Of a stretch of 64,000 bases of DNA, positions 57,978 through 64,000 are shown in pieces. This DNA is from Petrolisthes cinctipes (lineage: Eukaryota; Arthropoda; Malacostraca; Decapoda; Porcellanidae). Each line of letters begins with the position of its first letter. Positions within the stretch are counted from its first letter, which is position 1. The translations under genes were made by a program, and so were the position numbers. Below the pieces are notes generated by a model. The model saw only the letters and a program-made list of their open reading frames with translations. It had not been told where the DNA came from and searched no databases. Where the stretch lies: contig JAWQEG010000710.1 of NCBI GenBank assembly GCA_033782935.1, forward strand, positions 4,712,001-4,776,000, in the 5' to 3' direction.

Positions 57978-59119
57978 CTCAGTGCTAGAATATTTTCAAA
58001 ATATAGGCTAAAAACATGCTAAAAATCGATCTTTTAGGTGCCAAAAAATCGATATATCAAATTCAGTCCCAAAACACCCGAAAATTCGATATTTAGGGGT
58101 CCCAGAAGCGATCTGTACATGCCTACTCCGTGTTAGAGTATTTTCAAAATACATGCTCAAAACATACTGAAAATCGATCTTTTAGGTGCACAAAAGTCGA
58201 TATGTGCATGCATCTTCAGTACCCGTTTATATCTCAAATTCAGGCTCAAAACACCCGAAAATTCAATATTTTGGGGTCCCAGAAGCAATCTGTACATGCC
58301 TACTCAGTGTTAGAGTATTTTCAAAATACAGGCCCAAAACATGCTGAAAATCGATATTTTAGATGCCCAAAGTCAATATGTGCATGTATCTTCTGTACCC
58401 GTGTATATCTCAAATTCAGGCTCAAAACACCCGAAAATTTAATATTTTGGGGTCCCACAAGCAATCTGTACAGTGCTAGAATATTTTCAAAATATAGGCT
58501 AAAAACATGCTAAAAATCGATCTTTTAAGTGCCAAAAAGTCGATCTCAAATTCAGTCCCAAAACACACGAAAATTCGATATTTAGGGGTCCCAGAAGCGA
58601 TCTGTACATGCCTACTCCGTGTTAGAGTATTTTCAAAACACAGGCCAAAAACATACTGAAAATCGATATTTTAGGTGCCCAAAAGTCGATATGTGCATGC
58701 ATCTTCTGTACCCGTTTATATCTCAAATTCTGGCCCTAAACACCCGAAAATTCGATATTTTGGGGTCCCAGAAGCGATCTGTACATGCCTACTCCGTGTT
58801 AGAGTATTTTCAAAATTCAGGCCCAAAACATGCTGAAAATCGATATTTTTGGCGCCCAAAGTCAATATGTGCATGTATCTTCTGTAAACGTTTATATCTC
58901 AAATTCAGGCTCAAAACACCCGAAAATTCAATATTTTGGGGTCCCAGAAGCAATCTGTACATGCCTACTCAGTGCTAGAATATTTTCAAAATATAGGCTA
59001 AAAACATGCTAAAAATCGATCTTTTAGGTGCCAAAAAGTCGATATTTCAAATTCAGTCCCAAAACACCCGAAAATTCGATATTTAGGGGTCCCAGAAGCG
59101 ATCTGTACATGCCTACTCC

Positions 59120-59787
59120 GTGTTAGAGTATTTTCAAAATACATGCTCAAAACTTACTGAAAATCGATCTTTTAGGTGCACAAAAGTCGATATGTGCATG
59201 CATCTTCAGTACCCGTTTATATCTCAAATTCAGGCTCAAAACACCCGAAAATTCAATATTTTGGGGTCCCAGAAGCAATCTGTACATGCTTACTCCGTGT
59301 TAGAGTATTTTCAAAATACAGGCCAAAAACATACTGAAAATCGATCTTTTAGGTGCACAAAAGTCGATATGTGCATGCATCTTCTGTACCCGTTTATATC
59401 TCAAATTCAGGATCAAAACACCCGAAAATTCAATATTTTGGGGTCCCAGAAGCAATCTGTACATGCCTACTCAGTGTTAGAGTATTTTCAAAATACAGGC
59501 CCAAAACATGCTGAAAATCGATATTTTAGATGCCCAAAGTCAATATGTGCATGTATCTTCTGTACCCGTTTATATCTCAAATTCAGGCTCAAAACACCCG
59601 AAAATTCAATATTTTGGGGTCCCAGAAGCAATCTGTACAGTGCTAGAATATTTTCAAAATATAGGCTAAAAACATGCTAAAAATCGATCTTTTAAGTGCC
59701 AAAAAGTCGATATCTCAAATTCAGTCCCAAAACACACGAAAATTCGATATTTAGGGGTTCCAGAAGCGATCTGTACATGCCTACTCC
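59120..59787 (+). repeat. 668-bp A1-A-B1-C3 unit with two adjacent A monomers
   Basis: A1 at 59120 is followed directly by another A at 59297, then B1 with the 10-bp deletion (59474) and C3 (59640). In the first block copy the same two A monomers (45528 and 46029) are separated by a B-C dimer of 324 bp. Exact loss of BC by recombination between homologous monomer ends explains the difference. It also fuses two reading frames and gives the longest ORF in the window (186 codons). Confidence 0.9.
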
Positions 59788-60767
59788 GTGTTAGAGTATT
59801 TTCAAAATACAGGCCAAAAACATACTGAAAATCGATCTTTTAGGTGCCCAAAAGTCGATATGTGCATGCATCTTCTGTATCCGTTTATATCTCAAATTCA
59901 GGCCCTAAACACCCGAAAATTCGATATTTTGGGGTCCCAGAAGCGATCTGTACATGCCTACTCCGTGTTAGAGTATTTTCAAAATTCAGGCCCAAAACAT
60001 GCTGGAAATCGATATTTTTGGCGCCCAAAGTCAATATGTGCATGTATCTTCTGTACCGTTTATATCTCAAATTCAGGCTCAAAACCCCCGAAATTTCAAT
60101 ATTTTGGGGTCCCAGAAGCAATCTGTACAGTGCTAGATTATTTTCAAAATATAGGCTAAAAACATGCTAAAAATCGATCTTTTAGGTGCCAAAAAGTCGA
60201 TATCTCAAATTCAGTCCCAAAACACCCGAAAATTCAATATTTTGGGGTCCCAGAAGCAATCTGTACATGCCTACTCCGTGTTAGAGTATTTTCAAAATAC
60301 AGGCCTAAAACATGCTGAAAATCGATATTTTAGATGCCCAAAGTCAATATGTGCATGTATCTTCTGTACCCGTTTATATCTCAAATTCAGGCTCAAAACA
60401 CCCGAAAATTCAATATTTTGGGGTCCCAGAAGCAATCTGTACATGCCTACTCAGTGTTAGAGTATTTTCAAAATACAGGCCCAAAACATGCTGAAAATCG
60501 ATATTTTAGATGCCCAAAGTCAATATGTGCATGTATCTTCTGTACCCGTTTATATCTCAAATTCAGGCTCAAAACACCCGAAAATTCAATATTTTGGGGT
60601 CCCAGAAGCAATCTGTACAGTGCTAGAATATTTTCAAAATATAGGCTAAAAACATGCTAAAAATCGATCTTTTAAGTGCCAAAAAGTCGATATCTCAAAT
60701 TCAGTCCCAAAACACACGAAAATTCGATATTTAGGGGTTCCAGAAGCGATCTGTACATGCCTACTCC
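59788..60767 (+). repeat. 980-bp A-B-C-B-B-C unit
   Basis: Monomers start at 59788 (A2), 59965 (B2, 165 bp, CTGTACCGTTTAT with one C lost), 60130 (C/B), 60278 (B1), 60454 (B1 with the 10-bp deletion) and 60620 (C3). It begins like the pentamer at 46520 but a second B1 and a C3 replace the final C1. Confidence 0.87.
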
Positions 60768-62397
60768 GTGTTAGAGTATTTTCAAAATACAGGCCAAAAA
60801 CATACTGAAAATCGATCTTTTAGGTGCCCAAAAGTCGATATGTGCATGCATCTTCTGTATCCGTTTATATCTCAAATTCAGGCCCTAAACACCCGAAAAT
60901 TCGATATTTTGGGGTCCCAGAAGCGATCTGTACATGCCTACCCCGTGTTAGAGTATTTTCAAAATTCAGGCCCAAAACATGCTGGAAATCGATATTTTTG
61001 GCGCCCAAAGTCAATATGTGCATGTATCTTCTGTACCCGTTTATATCTCAAATTCAGGCTCAAAACCCCCGAAATTTCAATATTTTGGGGTCCCAGAAGC
61101 AATCTGTACAGTGCTAGATTATTTTCAAAATATAGGCTAAAAACATGCTAAAAATCGATCTTTTAGGTGCCAAAAAGTCGATATCTCAAATTCAGTCCCA
61201 AAACACCCGAAAATTCAATATTTTGGGGTCCCAGAAGCAATCTGTACATGCCTACTCAGTGTTAGAGTATTTTCAAAATACAGGCCTAAAACATGCTGAA
61301 AATCGATATTTTAGATGCCCAAAGTCAATATGTGCATGTATCTTCTGTACCCGTTTATATCTCAAATTCAGGCTCAAAACACCCGAAAATTCAATATTTT
61401 GGGGTCCCAGAAGCAATCTGTACATGCCTACACAGTGCTAGAATATTTTCAAAATATAGTCTAAAAACATGCTAAAAATCGATCTTTTAAGTGCCAAAAA
61501 GTCGATATCTCAAATTCAGTCCCAAAACACCCGAAAATTCGATATTTAGGGGTCCCAGAAGCGATTTGTACATGCCTACTCCGTGTTAGAGTATTTTCAA
61601 AATACAGGCCAAAAACATACTGAAAATCGATCTTTTAGGTGCCCAAAAGTCGATATGTGCATGCATCTTCTGTATTCGTTTATATCTCAAATTCAGGCCC
61701 TAAACACCCGAAAATTCGATATTTTGGGGTCCCAGAAGCGATCTGTACATGCCTACTCCGTGTTAGAGTATTTTCAAAATTCAGGCCGAAAACATGCTGA
61801 AAATCGATATTTTTGGCGCCCAAAGTCAGTATGTGCATGTATCTTCTGTACCCGTTTATATCTCAAATTCAGGCTCAAAACACCCGAAAATTCAATATTT
61901 TGGGGTCCCAGAAGCAATCTGTACAGTGCTAGATTATTTTCAAAATATAGGCTAAAAACATGCTAAAAATCGATCTCTTAGGTGCCAAAAAGTCGATATC
62001 TCAAATTCAGTCCCAAAACACCCGAAAATTCAATATTTTGGGGTCCCAGAAGCAATCTGTACATGCCTACTCAGTGTTAAAGTATTTTCAAAATACAGGC
62101 CTAAAACATGCTGAAAATCGATATTTTAGATGCCCAAAGTCAATATGTGCATGTATCTTCTGTACCCGTTTATATCTCAAATTCAAACTCAAAACACCCG
62201 AAAATTCAATATTTTGGGGTCCCAGAAGCAATCTGTACATGCCTACACAGTGCTAGAATATTTTCAAAATATAGGCTAAAAACATGCTAAAAATCGACAT
62301 TTTAGGTGCCAAAAAATCGATATCTCAAATTCAGTCCCAAAACACCCGAAAATTCGATATTTACAGGTCCCAGAAGGTATCTGTACATGCTTACTCC
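60768..62397 (+). repeat. Two 815-bp pentamers in the second block copy
   Basis: Pentamers start at 60768 and 61583. The first resembles 49143-49957 but ends in a C3 with TATAGTCTAAAAAC taken from the 51292 lineage. The second starts like 51440 (GCGATTTGTAC junction, TGTATTCG in A2) and becomes like 49958 (GGCCGAAAACATG, GTCAGTATGTG), so both are mosaics of units that are separate in the first block copy. Confidence 0.88.
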
Positions 62398-63035
62398 GTG
62401 TTAGAGTTTTTCAAAATACAGGCCAAAAACATAATGAAAATCGATCTTTTAGGTGCCCAAAAGTCGATATGTGCATGCATCTTCTGTATCCGTTTATATC
62501 TCAAATTCAGGCCCTAAACACCCGAAAATTCGATATTTTGGGGTCCCAGAAGCGATCTGTACAGTGCTAGATTATTTTCAAAATATAGGCTAAAAACATG
62601 CTAAAAATCGATCTTTTAGGTGCCAAAAAGTCGATATCTCAAATTCTGTCCCAAAACACCCGAAAATTCAATATTTTGGGGTCCCAGAAGCAATCTGTAC
62701 ATGCCTACTCAGTGTTAGAGTATTTTCAAAATACAGGACTAAAACATGCTGAAAATCGATATTTTAGATGCCCAAAGTCAATATGTGCATGTATCTTCTG
62801 TACCCGTTTATATCTCAAATTCAAACTCAAAACACCCGAAAATTCAATATTTTGGGGTCCCAGAAGCAATCTGTACATGCCTACACAGTGCTAGAATATT
62901 TTCAAAATATAGGCTAAAAACATGCTAAAAATCGACATTTTAGGTGCCAAAAAATCGATATCTCAAATTCAGTCCCAAAACACCCGAAAATTCGATATTT
63001 ACAGGTCCCAGAAGGTATCTGTACATGCTTACTCC
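62398..63035 (+). repeat. 638-bp A-C-B-C unit (copy of 52255 unit)
   Basis: Monomers start at 62398, 62564, 62712 and 62888, matching 52255-52892 at an offset of 10,143 bp (GAGTTTTTC, A2 joined to GTGCTAGATT, AGGACTAAAAC). Private differences are CATAATGAAAATCG in A2 and AAATTCTGTCCC in the C/B monomer. Confidence 0.88.
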
Positions 63036-63702
63036 GTGTTAGAGTATTTTCAAAATACAGGCCAAAAACATACTGAAAATCGATCTTTTAGGTGCCCAAA
63101 AGTCGATATGTGCATGCATCTTCTGTACCCGTTTATATCTCAAATTCTGGCCCTAAACACCCGAAAATTCGATATTTTGGGGTCCCAGAAGCGATCTGTA
63201 CATGCCGACTCCGTGTTAGAGTATTTTCAAAATTCAGGCCCAAAACATGCTGAAAATCGATATTTTTGGTGCCCAAAGTCAATATGTGCATGTATCTTCA
63301 GTACCCGTTTATATCTCAAATTCAGGCTCAAAACACCCGAAAATTCAATATTTTGGGGTCCCAGAAGCAATCTGTACATGCCTACTCAGTGTTAGAGTAT
63401 TTTCAAAATACAGGCCCAAAACATACTGAAAATCGATATTTTAGATGCCCAAAGTCAATATGTGCATGTATCTTCTGTACCTGTTTGTATCTCAAATTCA
63501 GGCTCAAAACACCCGAAAATTCAATATTTTGGGGTCCCAGAAGCAATCTGTACAGTGCTAGAATATTTTCAAAATATAGGCTAAAAACATGCTAAAAATC
63601 GATCTTTTAAGTGCCAAAAAGTCGATATCTCAAATTCAGTCCCAAAACACCCGAAAATTCGATATTTAGGGGTCCCAGAAGCGATCTGTACATGCCTACT
63701 CC
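63036..63702 (+). repeat. 667-bp A2-B2-B1-C3 unit (third copy)
   Basis: Monomers start at 63036, 63213, 63389 and 63555. The first half tracks 52893 onward (offset 10,143 bp), and from the B1 at 63389 it tracks 55189 onward (offset 8,200 bp). B1 has CATACTG instead of CATGCTG and TACCTGTTTGTATC. Confidence 0.87.
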
Positions 63703-64000
63703 GTGTTAGAGTATTTTCAAAATACAGGCCAAAAACATACTGAAAATCGATCTTTTAGGTGCCCAAAAGTCGATATGTGCATGCATCTTCTGTATCCGTT
63801 TATATCTCAAATTCAGGCCCTAAACACCCGAAAATTCGATATTTTGGGGTCCCAGAAGCGATCTGTACATGCCTACTCCGTGTTAGAGTATTTTCAAAAT
63901 TCAGGCCCAAAACATGCTGAAAATCGATATTTTTGGCGCCCAATGTCAATATGTGCATGTATCTTCTGTACCCGTTTATATCTCAAATTCAGGCTCAAAA
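63703..64000 (+). repeat. Partial pentamer at the right window edge
   Basis: A2 (63703, TGTATCCG) and most of a B2 (63880, with GGCGCCCAATGTC) match the starts of the pentamers at 53384 and 55503. The array continues beyond the window. Confidence 0.9.

Larger units (their letters stand above)
56661..60277 (+). repeat. Second copy of the 13.6-kb block, conserved part
   Basis: 56661-59296 follows 43069-45704 at an offset of 13,592 bp. Units are 56809 (491), 57300 (501), 57801 (329, with palindrome), 58130 (489) and 58619 (501), then the A1 at 59120. Few differences were seen, for example CCCACAAGC here against CCCAGAAGC at about 44857, and CTTCTG against CTTCAG at about 43969. From 59297 the offset drops to 13,268 bp because a 324-bp BC dimer is missing, and the match continues through 46029-47010. 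Confidence 0.88.
1..64000. repeat. Satellite DNA array with higher-order repeat structure (whole window)
   Basis: Every stretch of the window can be assigned to one of three related monomer classes arranged head to tail: A, about 177 bp; B, about 176 bp; C, about 148 bp. All are in the same orientation, and no inversion was seen. Each begins with GTGYTAGA followed by a short AT-rich inverted repeat, and each contains a conserved core CACCCGAAAATTC and the block GGGGTCCCAGAAG or a close variant. The usual order A-B-C gives 501 bp. There is no unique flanking DNA at either end, so the array extends beyond the window on both sides. Monomer length and HOR architecture match the general pattern of eukaryotic centromeric or heterochromatic satellites. 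The family itself is not recognised. The ORFs present are by-products of the repeat and are not annotated as genes. Confidence 0.98.

Noticed and set aside
59120..59680. Longest open reading frame (186 codons) and the recurrent ORFs of 119-167 codons on the plus strand
   Set aside because: The same peptide recurs in almost every trimer because 177 and 501 are multiples of three and one frame lacks stops. Most begin at GTG in the monomer start, they overlap one another in other frames, they are broken by 1-bp and 10-bp indels without compensation, and they resemble no protein I know. The longest results from the A-A fusion after loss of a BC dimer.
1..64000. CRISPR array
   Set aside because: Regular spacing is present, but the supposed spacers are conserved between units and there are no cas genes. 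The repeats are 148-177 bp contiguous satellite monomers.
1..64000. Apis-type AluI or AvaI satellites and primate alpha satellite as identities
   Set aside because: Monomer or HOR sizes near 170-180 bp invite the comparison, but I see none of the characteristic alpha-satellite sequence. AGCT is rare here and not a regular feature of the monomer. Similar length alone is not evidence.

Overview
The whole 64 kb window is one uninterrupted tandem satellite DNA array. I see no protein-coding gene, RNA gene, CRISPR array, transposon insertion or unique-sequence spacer. Long uninterrupted arrays of roughly 150-180 bp monomers organised into higher-order repeats (HORs) are typical of centromeric, pericentromeric or other heterochromatic DNA of a eukaryotic nuclear genome. 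I do not recognise the family and cannot name the species. G+C is about 38-41% in the monomers I counted.

The array is built head to tail from three monomer classes, which I call A (177 bp), B (176 bp) and C (148 bp). All monomers are phased here from the shared start GTGYTAGA. A+B+C makes a 501-bp trimer. Trimers occur in two main forms, A1-B1-C1 and A2-B2-C2, and their alternation gives a 1,002-bp hexamer. C is an A/B-like monomer lacking 29 bp between two ATAT direct repeats. A further variant lacks 10 bp at the B-C junction, giving a 491-bp trimer. The A and B monomers are themselves diverged head-to-tail dimers of an ancestral unit of about 88 bp.

Layout: 1-10.4 kb is mostly 1,002-bp hexamers with some 491-bp units and extra C or BC blocks. 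10.4-17.3 kb carries a duplication at a spacing of about 3.46 kb. 18.0-24.6 kb is two nearly identical tandem copies of a 3.33-kb super-unit. 24.6-30.1 kb is irregular, with chimeric monomers centred on 27-28 kb. 30.1-43 kb is alternating 501- and 491-bp trimers with local block duplications. 43.07-56.66 kb is a 13.6-kb block whose second part (46.5-56.3 kb) has switched to an 815-bp pentamer A-B-C-B-C. 56.66 kb to the end is a second, shortened and mosaic copy of that block.

Nothing here works as a gene set. The open frames are by-products of the repeat: the 177-bp A monomer and the 501-bp trimer are multiples of three and have stop-free frames. The interest lies in the nested levels (88 bp, 148-177 bp, 501/491, 1002/815, 2-3.5 kb, 13.6 kb), in the recombination junctions, and in structural motifs inside the monomer: an inverted repeat, phased A-tracts, a palindrome-generating insertion and CpG-to-CpA diagnostic sites. 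Lengths, offsets and counts were derived by reading and subtracting coordinates by hand, not by an alignment program. Block boundaries are approximate to a few tens of bases.
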